Of a stretch of DNA of 21,535 nucleotides, positions 1-7,360 are shown in pieces. Within the stretch, counting starts at the first letter, position 1; each line of letters starts with the position of its first letter. The translations under genes were made by a program, and so were the position numbers. The notes under the pieces were generated by a model. It saw only the letters and a list, made by a program, of their open reading frames with translations, made no database searches and was not told the origin of the DNA. The DNA is from Actinomycetes bacterium (GTDB lineage Bacteria > Actinomycetota > Actinomycetes > Propionibacteriales > Propionibacteriaceae): NCBI GenBank assembly GCA_023443125.1, contig JAEZVO010000001.1:1-21535 (forward strand). Direction: 5' to 3'.

Positions 1-1157
1 GATAGTACTTCGTAGGGGGTGGCGAATTCGAGTCGGCGGCGGGGTCGTCGGTTGAGTTCGTCAGCGACGAAGTCGAGGTCTTCTTGGCTGTATCGGCTGA
101 GGTCGGTGCCTTTGGGGAAGTATTGGCGTAGCAGGCCGTTGGTGTTTTCGTTGGTTGCTCGTTGCCAGGGCGCGTGGGGATCGGCGAAGTAGATATCGAT
201 GTCGGCTGCGACGCTGATCTCGCGGTGTTGCCACATCTCGAGGCCTTGGTCCCAGGTGAGGCTTTGACGCAGCTGGTCGGGCAGACGCCCGAGTTGTTTG
301 ACCAACGCGTCCCTGGTGGCCTCGGCCCGATTGCGTTCGGGGTCGATCCAGCACAGGATCGTGAAATTCGATACCCGCTCAACGATCGTCGCGATCGCGG
401 ATTTGCCGTCTTTACCGATGATCAGGTCACCTTCCCAATGCCCTGGCACGACTCGTTCGAGTGCTTCTGCTGGGCGATCCCAAATTGAGACCATCTCTGG
501 CAGTCTGCTTCGACGCTGACCCGCTTTACGCTGCGGACGTCGCATCGTTCTTCCTGTACGGGTTAACGCTTTCAGCTCACGTTTCAACCCGCCTCTGGCT
601 TGCAGATAGATGCTGCGATAGATCGTTTCGTGACACACCTGAAGATCCTCTCGATCAGGGAAATCTCTACGCAACCGACCCGAAATCTGCTCAGGTGAAT
701 GCTTCTTATCAAGGCCTTGCTGCACCAACAGACGCAACTCCTGGTTGGCGAGAATCTTTGACGGTTTCGGGCGACGACGCCTCTCCCACGCGATCCGATG
801 CGCAGCCCTGGGCCGATACTGACTCGGCGCCGTCACACAGGCCCCTACGCGCCGCAGCTCACGAGAGATCGTCGATGGGCTGCGATCCAGCGCACGCGCG
901 ATCGCACGCACCCCTTTACCCTCAACCAGCAACTCCTTGATCCGGCAACGCTCCTCAAAACTCAACAACCGTTCCAGATTCTTCCACGGCCTCGGCGCTA
1001 ACCCACCACACCGAGCCGCATACTTCGCAGCCCCACGCTCAGACAACCCAACCTCAGCGCCTAACAACTCATCAGTCAATCCCATCCGGCGAGCCTGCCA
1101 GAACCGCTCCACCAACACCGGCGAAACCATCTCAAACAACACACCACGAACAGCCAC
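1..1157 (-). CDS. IS30-family transposase, cut by the window's left edge
   Basis: This is a DDE-type transposase that would cut and join the ends of its own insertion sequence. Reading the minus strand gives one uninterrupted frame of 385 codons that runs off the window before a stop. An N-terminal helix-turn-helix lies at about residues 65-105 (LSFEERCRIKELL...STISRELRR). The catalytic domain has D244 (WEGDLIIGKDGKS), D303 (LTWDQGLEM) and E337 (TNENTNGLLRQYFPKGTDL). D303 and E337 are separated by 33 residues, the classic IS30 spacing. I chose GTG at 1157 because GGGAG lies 7 nt upstream; an ATG at 1130 is possible but has no clear ribosome binding site. No frameshift or internal stop is seen, so the element may be active. 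Only the last few residues and the distal IS end are missing. Confidence 0.93.
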   Translation of the reverse strand, partial: MAVRGVLFEMVSPVLVERFWQARRMGLTDELLGAEVGLSERGAAKYAARCGGLAPRPWKNLERLLSFEERCRIKELLVEGKGVRAIARALDRSPSTISRELRRVGACVTAPSQYRPRAAHRIAWERRRRPKPSKILANQELRLLVQQGLDKKHSPEQISGRLRRDFPDREDLQVCHETIYRSIYLQARGGLKRELKALTRTGRTMRRPQRKAGQRRSRLPEMVSIWDRPAEALERVVPGHWEGDLIIGKDGKSAIATIVERVSNFTILCWIDPERNRAEATRDALVKQLGRLPDQLRQSLTWDQGLEMWQHREISVAADIDIYFADPHAPWQRATNENTNGLLRQYFPKGTDLSRYSQEDLDFVADELNRRPRRRLEFATPYEVL

Positions 1158-1217
1158 AACAACACTCCCAACACAAATCAGGTGTTGCAACCACCCCCAG
1201 AACCCGCGGCGGATTAA
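1158..1217. mobile_element. Transposase-upstream terminal region of the IS30 element (end not resolved)
   Basis: This stretch lies between the transposase start and the nested inverted repeat and probably contains one terminal inverted repeat of the element. It includes ggtgttgcaacc (around 1181-1192) and gcggcggatt. The exact terminus cannot be assigned, because the opposite end lies outside the window and no partner repeat can be compared. Confidence 0.45.
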
Positions 1218-1266
1218 GTGTCACTTGCTTCCCGACGACGCCTCGTCGCGGCTAGGCAGGTGACAC
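1218..1266. repeat. 49-bp nested inverted repeat between IS30 and punA
   Basis: The outer arms are gtgtcacttgc (1218-1228) and gcaggtgacac (1256-1266), complementary at 10 of 11 positions. Inside them a second perfect hairpin, cgacga (1233-1238) and tcgtcg (1243-1248), has a 4-nt loop. It could be a terminator, a remnant of another mobile-element end, or a regulatory hairpin. There is no T-run on either side to favour termination. Confidence 0.6.
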
Positions 1267-1351
1267 ATGTTCCGGGACAGAGCCGCACAGGTTGCACCTG
1301 GTTGGGTGCGGCGATGAGGGCGCTCGGCTGCGGACATCCTCCAGCTACTCG

Positions 1352-1357
1352 TAGACT
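1352..1357 (+). promoter_or_regulatory. Putative -10 box of punA (leaderless)
   Basis: TAGACT is followed by 7 nt and then the ATG at 1365, which places the expected transcription start at the start codon itself. No Shine-Dalgarno sequence precedes that ATG. The same hexamer with 6 nt spacing precedes the gene at 3888. No convincing -35 box is visible. Confidence 0.55.
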
Positions 1358-1364
1358 GGCTGGC

Positions 1365-2159
1365 ATGACGCAAACTCCGGAAGAACTTGCCCGCGACGCA
1401 GCGCGGCATCTCAGCGCACTTGCCCCGACGATCGACCTCGCCCTGGTGCTGGGGTCGGGCTGGGCGAGCGGTGCCGACCAGCTGGGCGACACCGTCGCCG
1501 AAGTAGAGCTCGCCACGGTGCCTGGATTCGCAAAACCTGTTGTCAGCGGGCACGGCGGCGCGTTGCGAGTCGTGCGTACCGCCGGCGGGAAGACCGCCGC
1601 GGTGTTCACCGGGCGAACCCACTACTACGAAGGGCGCGGCGTCGCCCCCGTCGTGCACGGCGTGCGCACCGCCGCGAGCTGGGGCGCCAAGCAGATCGTG
1701 CTCACCAACGGATGCGGTGGCCTCAACCCCGACTGGGCGCCGGGCACCGTCGTGCTCATCAAAGACCACATCAACCTCACCGGCGACACTCCGCTCGTCG
1801 GCGCCAATTTCGTCGACATGACTGAGGCCTACTCCAAGCGTCTGCGCGACGTGGCCCACAGCGTCGACGCGTCCCTCCCCGAGGGCGTGTACGTGCAGTT
1901 CCGCGGCCCCCAGTACGAAACCCCCGCCGAAGTGAGGATGGCGGGCATCCTGGGCGGCGATCTCGTCGGCATGTCGACGACGCTCGAAACCCTCGCTGCC
2001 CGTGAGGCCGGGCTCGAAGTGCTCGGGCTGTCGCTGGTCACCAATGCTGCGGCTGGGATGAGCGGCGAGAACCTCGACCACGCCGAGGTGCTGCAGGCCG
2101 GTAAGGACGCGGGCCCCCGGCTGGCATCGCTACTCAGCGGCATCGTCGCCGCACTATAG
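1365..2159 (+). CDS. punA: Purine nucleoside phosphorylase
   Basis: This cytosolic enzyme splits purine (deoxy)nucleosides with phosphate into the free base and (deoxy)ribose 1-phosphate. The 264-aa product has the size and motifs of the trimeric, mammalian-type PNP family. The phosphate-binding loop is LVLGSGW (residues 28-33), followed by FTGRTHYYEG (81-90), LTNGCGGLN (113-121), the GPQYETPAEVRM active-site segment (181-192, with Glu185) and VGMSTTLE (201-208). Asn227 in SLVTNAAAG matches the purine-contacting Asn of the family. I chose ATG 1365 over longer upstream frames because homology starts there and a -10 box sits 7 nt before it. The stop codon runs into the Shine-Dalgarno of the next gene, so the two are co-transcribed. 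Confidence 0.95.
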   Translation: MTQTPEELARDAARHLSALAPTIDLALVLGSGWASGADQLGDTVAEVELATVPGFAKPVVSGHGGALRVVRTAGGKTAAVFTGRTHYYEGRGVAPVVHGVRTAASWGAKQIVLTNGCGGLNPDWAPGTVVLIKDHINLTGDTPLVGANFVDMTEAYSKRLRDVAHSVDASLPEGVYVQFRGPQYETPAEVRMAGILGGDLVGMSTTLETLAAREAGLEVLGLSLVTNAAAGMSGENLDHAEVLQAGKDAGPRLASLLSGIVAAL

Positions 2160-2163
2160 GAGG
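2158..2163 (+). promoter_or_regulatory. Strong ribosome binding site for the phosphohexomutase
   Basis: AGGAGG overlaps the punA stop codon (TAG, 2157-2159) and lies 4 nt before the ATG at 2168. It fixes that start and indicates translation of both genes from one message. Confidence 0.85.
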
Positions 2164-2167
2164 AACC

Positions 2168-3823
2168 ATGGCCATCATCGACGACGCAATCGCCTGGCGC
2201 GACGCCGACTTCGACCCCGACACGCGAGCTGAACTCGCCGACCTGATCACCCGAAGCGAGTCCCGCGACTCCGACATCGCACGCCCAGCTCTCGAAGCCA
2301 TCGAGAGCGTCTTCGCCGGCACGCTCCAGTTCGGCACCGCCGGGCTCAGGGGCCAGCTCGGCCCCGGCCCCGCTCGGATGAACCGCGTCGTCGTCACCCG
2401 CGCGGCAGCCGGTTTTGCCCGCTGGCTCCAAGACGAGGGCATCGCAGAAGGAAGGGTCATCGTCGGCTATGACGCCCGGCATAAGTCGGCCGACTTCGCC
2501 CTCGACACCGCCCAGATTTTCGCCGGAGCGGGTTACGACGTGCTCCTCACCGACGAGCCCACCCCCACCCCGGTTATTGCCTTCGGCATCCAGCACTACG
2601 GCTGCGTCGCCGGCATCGTCGTCACGGCGTCACACAACCCGCCACAGGACAACGGCTACAAGGTGTACCTGGGCGACGGCTCGCAGATCGTGCCACCCGT
2701 CGACGGTCAGATCGCCGCCCGCATCGCCGAGGTTGCGACGGAAGACCTCACCGCGCTCCCCCGCAGCGACGAACGCACCATCATCGGCGACGATCTCCGC
2801 GACGCCTACGTCTCCCGCTTGCAGGAACTCGTTGGATCAGACGCCCCGACGGATGTCCGCTGGGTGCACACCTCGATGCACGGCGTGGGCGCCCGCGTCG
2901 TCCGGCAAGCCGCGCGCACGCTCGGGTTCCCGAAACCCATCGAGGTCTCCGAGCAGTCCAGCCCCGACCCGGATTTCCCCACCGTCTCGTTCCCCAATCC
3001 CGAGGAGCCAGGCGCGATCGACCTGGCGCTCGCCCTCGCCCGCCACGCCGAGGCCGACGTCGTCATCGCCAACGACCCCGACGCCGACCGGTGCGCCGTC
3101 GCGACGAGAATGGACGGCGATTGGCGGATGCTCACCGGAGACGAACTGGGCGCACTGCTCGGCGACGACGCCATTCGTCGCGGGGTACCTGGCGTGCTCG
3201 CGAACTCCGTCGTGAGCTCGACGTTGCTGCGCGCCATGGCACGCGACGCCGGGCGCGAACACCAGACCACACTCACCGGGTTCAAGTGGATCGGACGTGT
3301 GCAGAACCTCGCGTTCGGCTACGAGGAGGCCATCGGCTACTGCTGCGATCCGCAAGCGGTGCCCGATAAGGACGGCATCTCCGCAGCCATGACGGTGCTA
3401 CGCATCACCGCCGAACTCAAGGCGGAGGGCAAGACCATCCAGAACCGGCTCGACGATATCGCGCGCTACTACGGTGTCTACGCCACATCACAGCTCGCGG
3501 TGCGGGTGGCTGATCTGTCGATTATCGCCCAGGCCATGGCGAAGTTGCGCGGCAATCCGCCGACGACGCTGCTCGACGAGCCCGTCACCGTCGTGGATTT
3601 GCTGCCTGGGTCACCGGAGCTGCCGCCCACCGACGCGATCGAGCTCACCGGCCAGCGCGTGCACGTCGTCGCCCGCCCGAGCGGGACGGAACCCAAGCTG
3701 AAGTGCTACCTCGAGGTGCGCATGGATCCCGCCGACGACGTGAGCCGCTCACGCGACGCTGCCGCCGAACTGCTCTCGCGCTTGCGTGAGGAAATGGCGG
3801 CGGCTCTCGGCGTCGAGGAGTAG
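2168..3823 (+). CDS. Phosphohexomutase of the phosphoglucomutase/phosphomannomutase family (PGM2/PmmB-like)
   Basis: This cytosolic enzyme moves a phosphate between C1 and C6 (or C5) of a sugar through a phosphoserine. The 551-aa protein has all four active-site loops: TASHNPPQDNGYK with catalytic Ser155, the metal loop NDPDADR with Asp303/305/307, the sugar-specificity loop FGYEEAIGY (383-391), and the phosphate-binding loop RPSGTEPKLK (503-512). Length and motif spelling match the PGM2/PmmB branch rather than the shorter bacterial GlmM or ManB. It starts 8 nt after punA, and the same gene pair occurs in mycobacteria (deoD-pmmB). That context favours phosphopentomutase activity, converting the ribose 1-phosphate made by PunA to ribose 5-phosphate. 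Substrate choice is an inference; phosphoglucomutase or phosphomannomutase remains possible. Confidence 0.92.
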   Translation: MAIIDDAIAWRDADFDPDTRAELADLITRSESRDSDIARPALEAIESVFAGTLQFGTAGLRGQLGPGPARMNRVVVTRAAAGFARWLQDEGIAEGRVIVGYDARHKSADFALDTAQIFAGAGYDVLLTDEPTPTPVIAFGIQHYGCVAGIVVTASHNPPQDNGYKVYLGDGSQIVPPVDGQIAARIAEVATEDLTALPRSDERTIIGDDLRDAYVSRLQELVGSDAPTDVRWVHTSMHGVGARVVRQAARTLGFPKPIEVSEQSSPDPDFPTVSFPNPEEPGAIDLALALARHAEADVVIANDPDADRCAVATRMDGDWRMLTGDELGALLGDDAIRRGVPGVLANSVVSSTLLRAMARDAGREHQTTLTGFKWIGRVQNLAFGYEEAIGYCCDPQAVPDKDGISAAMTVLRITAELKAEGKTIQNRLDDIARYYGVYATSQLAVRVADLSIIAQAMAKLRGNPPTTLLDEPVTVVDLLPGSPELPPTDAIELTGQRVHVVARPSGTEPKLKCYLEVRMDPADDVSRSRDAAAELLSRLREEMAAALGVEE

Positions 3824-3875
3824 CCTGCCAGCTGCTCGCCCGAGCACAGTCCGGGCCCCTGACACGCTCCCTCGG

Positions 3876-3881
3876 TAGACT
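3876..3881 (+). promoter_or_regulatory. Putative -10 box for the DUF2207 gene (leaderless)
   Basis: TAGACT lies 6 nt before ATG 3888 and no Shine-Dalgarno is present. It is identical to the punA box. CTGACA at 3859-3864 is only 11 nt upstream, too close to be a standard -35 box. Confidence 0.5.
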
Positions 3882-3887
3882 CGGCCC

Positions 3888-5690
3888 ATGACGAAACGAC
3901 GGATCTTTGCGTTGTTGGCCGGTCTCCTGGTGTTCTTCATGGCGGCGCCTGCCGCCCATGCGGTAGACGGCACCCCATACCGCGACATCAACGTGGACGT
4001 GCGGCTCGACGAGCAGGGCACCGCCCACGTGACGATGGACTTCACCATGGAGTTCGACCAGAAGTCCGGGCGCGGGCCCGTCTTGCGGTTCTTCACTACG
4101 CAGAGGGATGGCCAGAATCTCGACGAGGAATACGTCTTCGACTATTCCAAGCCGAAAGTCTCTTCTCCCACGGGCGCCCGAACCAAGCTCAAGGTGATGG
4201 ATGGCCAGAACGCGGTGGAGTGGAAAATCGGCGATAAGGATGTCCGCTACCGCGAGCCCCAGCAGTACAAGCTGGAGTTCACGGTGAAGGGCATCGCCTG
4301 GGACGATCACCCGCAATCTGGGCTCGCCGAGTTCAGCTGGCAGATGTTTTCCAATCTCGATTCGCAGTTCACCAACTTCAACGCGACGATGTCCGGCCCG
4401 GTTGGCGTGGAGAAGACCGCCTGTTTCACCGGCCCCGCCAACCGCACCGAATGCCCGGCAAACGTCGATGGCGGCAAGTCCTACATTCACATCGACCGCA
4501 TCCCCACCAGGCAGGGCGTCCAGCTCGTCGCGGGCTTCCCCAAGGGCACATTCAACGGCGCGACACCCAGTAAGCGACGCATACCCACCCTCGAATCCAA
4601 CCTCACGCCAGGCGTCGTTCCAGGCGCCGCAGCAGGTGGCCTCTCCATCGTCGCTGCCATCGGCACCTGGGTGATGACCCGACGTGCGAAGCGCGACCTG
4701 GTGTACCTCGGGCTCACGCCTGGCCTCGCACCGGCGAAGGGTGAGGACGCTCCGGTCGGACTCAAAAATACGAGCAAGATTCCCGTCGCGGTGCAGTTCC
4801 AGCCGCCGGCGGGCGCCACGCCTGGCGAGATCGGCACACTCATCGACGCGACGGCGGACGGCATCGATGTGTCCGCCACTATCATCGACCTCGCCGTACG
4901 CGGCTATCTCCAGATCATCCCCGACCCGAATGGCAAGGACTTCACGCTGCGCGCGCTGGGCAAGAACACCGAGGGGCTCCACACCTTCGAGTACATGCTG
5001 CTCAACCTCATTTTCGAGGGCAAGCAGACGCGCACTACGCAGGAGTTGCGCGACGAGCGTTTCCACGACGTCATGGCACAGGCACGTCGGGGGCTCTACC
5101 ACCAGATGACGAAGAACAAGTGGTTCGTGCAGGATCCGCGGACGAGCGGCGTGAAGAAGTCTACGCTCGGTGTCGTCATCGCCCTGGCCGGGGCGGGGCT
5201 CGGCTGGTTGTTGTATCAGCATTCCCTGGCCCTGCTGGGGCTGCCCCTGGTCGTGTTGGGCATTGGCCTCATTGTGGTGGGTATGAACAGCAAGCGCCGC
5301 ACTGCGCGTGGCTCGGCAATGCTGCAGCAGGCGCGCGGGTTTGAGCTGTACCTGCGCACCGCCGAGGCGGATCAGATCAAGTTCGAGGAAGGTATCGATG
5401 TCTTCAGCCGATACCTCCCCTTCGCCATGGTCTTCGGAACTGCGGACCGCTGGGCGAAAGTATTCGAGCAACTCGAGCGCGAAGGCCGCTACCGCGCTGA
5501 CCGAAGCTGGATTGCCAGTGACGCCGCCTACGACGCCTGGTTCTACAACTCGATGGCCAACAACTTCGCCAGCTCGTTCTCAGACTCAGTGAATGCCGCA
5601 TCCGCAGCCCACGCGAGCACGAGTTCCTCGGGCGGTTCCGGGTTTAGCGGCGGCGGTGGCTTCGGCGGCGGCAGCGCCGGCTCCTGGTGA
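3888..5690 (+). CDS. DUF2207 family exported membrane protein
   Basis: The molecular role of this 600-aa protein is unknown. A signal peptide covers about residues 1-25 (hydrophobic core FALLAGLLVFFMAA, likely cut after AHA). An extracytoplasmic beta-rich DUF2207 domain follows (about 27-235), then one membrane segment (241-263), a cytoplasmic stretch (264-424) and two more membrane segments (425-443 and 447-466). A second cytoplasmic region of about 120 residues follows. The C-terminus is a Ser-rich, then Gly-rich tail ending in Trp, which is characteristic of DUF2207 proteins. The gene stands alone between the phosphohexomutase and a repeat tract and probably has its own leaderless promoter. 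The family assignment rests on architecture, the tail and recognisable segments; I cannot name a substrate or partner. Confidence 0.85.
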   Translation: MTKRRIFALLAGLLVFFMAAPAAHAVDGTPYRDINVDVRLDEQGTAHVTMDFTMEFDQKSGRGPVLRFFTTQRDGQNLDEEYVFDYSKPKVSSPTGARTKLKVMDGQNAVEWKIGDKDVRYREPQQYKLEFTVKGIAWDDHPQSGLAEFSWQMFSNLDSQFTNFNATMSGPVGVEKTACFTGPANRTECPANVDGGKSYIHIDRIPTRQGVQLVAGFPKGTFNGATPSKRRIPTLESNLTPGVVPGAAAGGLSIVAAIGTWVMTRRAKRDLVYLGLTPGLAPAKGEDAPVGLKNTSKIPVAVQFQPPAGATPGEIGTLIDATADGIDVSATIIDLAVRGYLQIIPDPNGKDFTLRALGKNTEGLHTFEYMLLNLIFEGKQTRTTQELRDERFHDVMAQARRGLYHQMTKNKWFVQDPRTSGVKKSTLGVVIALAGAGLGWLLYQHSLALLGLPLVVLGIGLIVVGMNSKRRTARGSAMLQQARGFELYLRTAEADQIKFEEGIDVFSRYLPFAMVFGTADRWAKVFEQLEREGRYRADRSWIASDAAYDAWFYNSMANNFASSFSDSVNAASAAHASTSSSGGSGFSGGGGFGGGSAGSW

Positions 5691-5719
5691 GGCAGGCCTC
5701 CTTGAGATCGTTTCGAGAC

Positions 5720-5734
5720 GACCGCTTCGCGGTC
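5720..5734. repeat. Short perfect hairpin heading the repeat tract
   Basis: gaccgc (5720-5725) and gcggtc (5729-5734) pair perfectly around a ttc loop, 30 bp after the DUF2207 stop. It could act as a weak terminator. An equivalent palindrome, accgcgcggt, recurs at the next repeat junction (5757-5766). Confidence 0.6.
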
Positions 5735-5859
5735 TCCTGAACGATCGGGCGGGGGTACCGCGCGGTCTCCTCAACGATCGGGCGGGGGTACCGCGCGGCA
5801 TCCTCAACGATCAGGCTGGAGGAAAACGCGCGCTCTCCTCAACGATCGGATGGATAACC
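5728..5859. repeat. About four imperfect tandem repeats of roughly 33 bp
   Basis: Copies begin near 5728, 5761, 5794 and 5827. The first two are nearly identical over 33 bp (one mismatch); copies 3 and 4 diverge and the last is shifted by 1-2 bp. The shared core is tcctcaacgatcgg, with gcgggggtac following it in copies 1-2. Because 33 is a multiple of three, a forward frame stays open through the tract and would read as 11-residue repeats. There is no start signal for that frame and it overlaps the end of the DUF2207 gene, so I treat the tract as non-coding. Confidence 0.8.
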
Positions 5860-5872
5860 CCGTAAACCCACG

Positions 5873-5898
5873 CTGACAAGGGCATCCAAAATTGTCAG
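5873..5898. promoter_or_regulatory. Inverted repeat CTGACAA-N12-TTGTCAG upstream of the HNH gene
   Basis: These are perfect 7-bp arms at 5873-5879 and 5892-5898. They lie directly upstream of the putative -10 box at 5909, in the region where a -35 contact or a repressor operator would be expected. The function is inferred from position only. Confidence 0.4.
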
Positions 5899-5908
5899 AG
5901 GTGCCGTC

Positions 5909-5914
5909 TACAGT
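5909..5914 (+). promoter_or_regulatory. Putative -10 box of the DUF222/HNH gene
   Basis: TACAGT lies 34 nt before ATG 5949, giving a short leader that carries a G-rich ribosome binding site (GAAGGGGG, 5932-5939). No -35 box at standard spacing is visible. Confidence 0.4.
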
Positions 5915-5948
5915 GTTGCACGTACCTGGAAGAAGGGGGTGAACAAGG

Positions 5949-7337
5949 ATGTTGACGGCAACTGGAATCGACGCGTTGCGGCTCGCTGCCGACGCACGCC
6001 AGCAGCGCAAGCTGGCGCAGATCGCGGAGGTCGTCGGTCTTGCGCGAGCGGCCGAGGAATACCACGTGACGCGCTCCGACGTGCAGGACGCCATCGAGCA
6101 GATTGCCCAGGAAGCCGCCATCACGGGGCGTCTCGGTGCGCCCGCGGTGGGTGAATTCTTCGCACTCGAAGCTGCCGCGGTGCTGGGTATCAGCCCAGGT
6201 GCGATGTTCATGAAGCTCCACGCCATTTTGTCGGTGCAGCACCGCCACCCCATCATGTGGCAGCGCTTCCTCGCCGGCGAGCTCTGGTGGCACGAGGCCG
6301 CGGAAGTCGAAGATCTGTGTAACGGCCTCACGCTCGAGGCCGCCCGCCGCGTCGATGAGTTGGTCGACGTCGCGCGTCGCACGCTCGCTTGGTCGACGGT
6401 CGTCCAACGTGTGCCGCATTACATCGCGCTGGCATGCTCCGAGGAGGCGCAGCGCCAACGGCAGCGCCAGTCCGCGCGCAGGCACGTGCGAGTGGGCAAG
6501 TTTGAACACGGCAGCGCCCACATCGACGGTCTGCTCGAGGCAAGAGACGCCGTCGATTTCGAGGGCGCCATCTCGGAGCTCGCGAAACGTCTTCCAGAAC
6601 ACGACGACCCGCACGCGGTGCTGACGGCAGACGACAAGCTCCAGATCCGCCGGGCTGCCGCCGTGGGCGAGCTCGCTCGTGCAGCACTCGGGCAGGACGC
6701 GCTGCCCACGCACACGCTCGTGGTACACATGGACGCCACCGATCCCGCGCTCGACCCCGACGACGACGGCACCGGCGCTGCGTGGGTCGAGCGATGGGGC
6801 ACACTACTCAGCGAGGACCTCCCCCGCTTCCTCGCGGGTTCCAAGGTGACGGTTCGCCCCGTCGTAGATATCCGTCGCCTCACCCCAGAGCATCAGCACG
6901 ACCCCTCGTTGCCGCTGCGCTTCGCCATGCAGCAGCGTCACCCAACGGAGGTGTTTCCCTACGGCACCCGGCCGTCGCGGTCCTGCGATCTCGATCACAT
7001 CGAGCCCTATCGCGACGACGGAACGCCTGGCCAGACGAGGCCCGGCAACCTGGCGCCATTGTCACGGCGGACGCATCGCGCCAAGACATTCGGCGGCTTC
7101 GTCCTCCGGCAGCCCGCACCGGGTGCGTTCCACTGGCGAACGCCGCACGGGTGGGAGTTCGTCGTCGACGATCTCGGCGTGCACCGCATCACCTCACCGC
7201 CCAAGCGGGTCCTGGAAGAGCCCCCTCCCGAGCCATGGGACGCGCATCCGCCCGAGCCCCCGCTGCCCGACGAGCCTCCGCCTCCTGAGCGTGCGTTGCT
7301 CGTCGCGCTCCAGCATGAGCTCTTCCCGGCGTACTGA
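5949..7337 (+). CDS. HNH endonuclease with DUF222 domain (13E12-repeat-like)
   Basis: This is a predicted DNA nuclease of a family found in many copies in actinobacterial genomes; its biological role is not established. The 462-aa protein has an Ala/Arg-rich helical N-terminal DUF222 region (about 1-310). An HNH motif lies at about 346-377 (CDLDHIEPY with Asp349-His350, Asn367 in GNLAPLSRRTHR, and His376). A C-terminal tail of about 40 residues rich in Pro and Glu follows (418-455). I chose ATG 5949 for the GAAGGGGG sequence 9 nt upstream and because the GTG at 5939 is in another frame. The gene sits beside a repeat tract and converges on metG with only 23 bp between stop codons. The HNH residues are intact, so it is probably functional. 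Confidence 0.9.
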   Translation: MLTATGIDALRLAADARQQRKLAQIAEVVGLARAAEEYHVTRSDVQDAIEQIAQEAAITGRLGAPAVGEFFALEAAAVLGISPGAMFMKLHAILSVQHRHPIMWQRFLAGELWWHEAAEVEDLCNGLTLEAARRVDELVDVARRTLAWSTVVQRVPHYIALACSEEAQRQRQRQSARRHVRVGKFEHGSAHIDGLLEARDAVDFEGAISELAKRLPEHDDPHAVLTADDKLQIRRAAAVGELARAALGQDALPTHTLVVHMDATDPALDPDDDGTGAAWVERWGTLLSEDLPRFLAGSKVTVRPVVDIRRLTPEHQHDPSLPLRFAMQQRHPTEVFPYGTRPSRSCDLDHIEPYRDDGTPGQTRPGNLAPLSRRTHRAKTFGGFVLRQPAPGAFHWRTPHGWEFVVDDLGVHRITSPPKRVLEEPPPEPWDAHPPEPPLPDEPPPPERALLVALQHELFPAY

Positions 7338-7360
7338 GCCGTTATCTTGCTCCTGCCGAG

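Noticed and set aside
1218..1364. A longer start for punA
   Set aside because: The extra 49 codons cross the nested inverted repeat and show no similarity to the family. PNP homology begins at ATG 1365.
3833..3846. TGCTCG/CGAGCA hairpin after the phosphohexomutase as a terminator
   Set aside because: It has a two-base gap between arms, a short stem and no T-run, so it is too weak to call.
3645..5471. A 608-codon open frame on the minus strand opposite the DUF2207 gene
   Set aside because: It is a shadow of the high-GC plus-strand gene. It has no recognisable domain, an implausible residue mix and no start signal. The plus strand encodes a coherent signal peptide and membrane protein.
5593..5865. 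A plus-strand open frame encoding 11-residue repeats through the 33-bp repeat tract
   Set aside because: It overlaps the DUF2207 gene end, has no ribosome binding site, and stays open only because the repeat length is a multiple of three.
7338..7360. A terminator between the convergent HNH gene and metG
   Set aside because: Only 23 bp separate the stop codons, and neither a stem nor a T-run is present.
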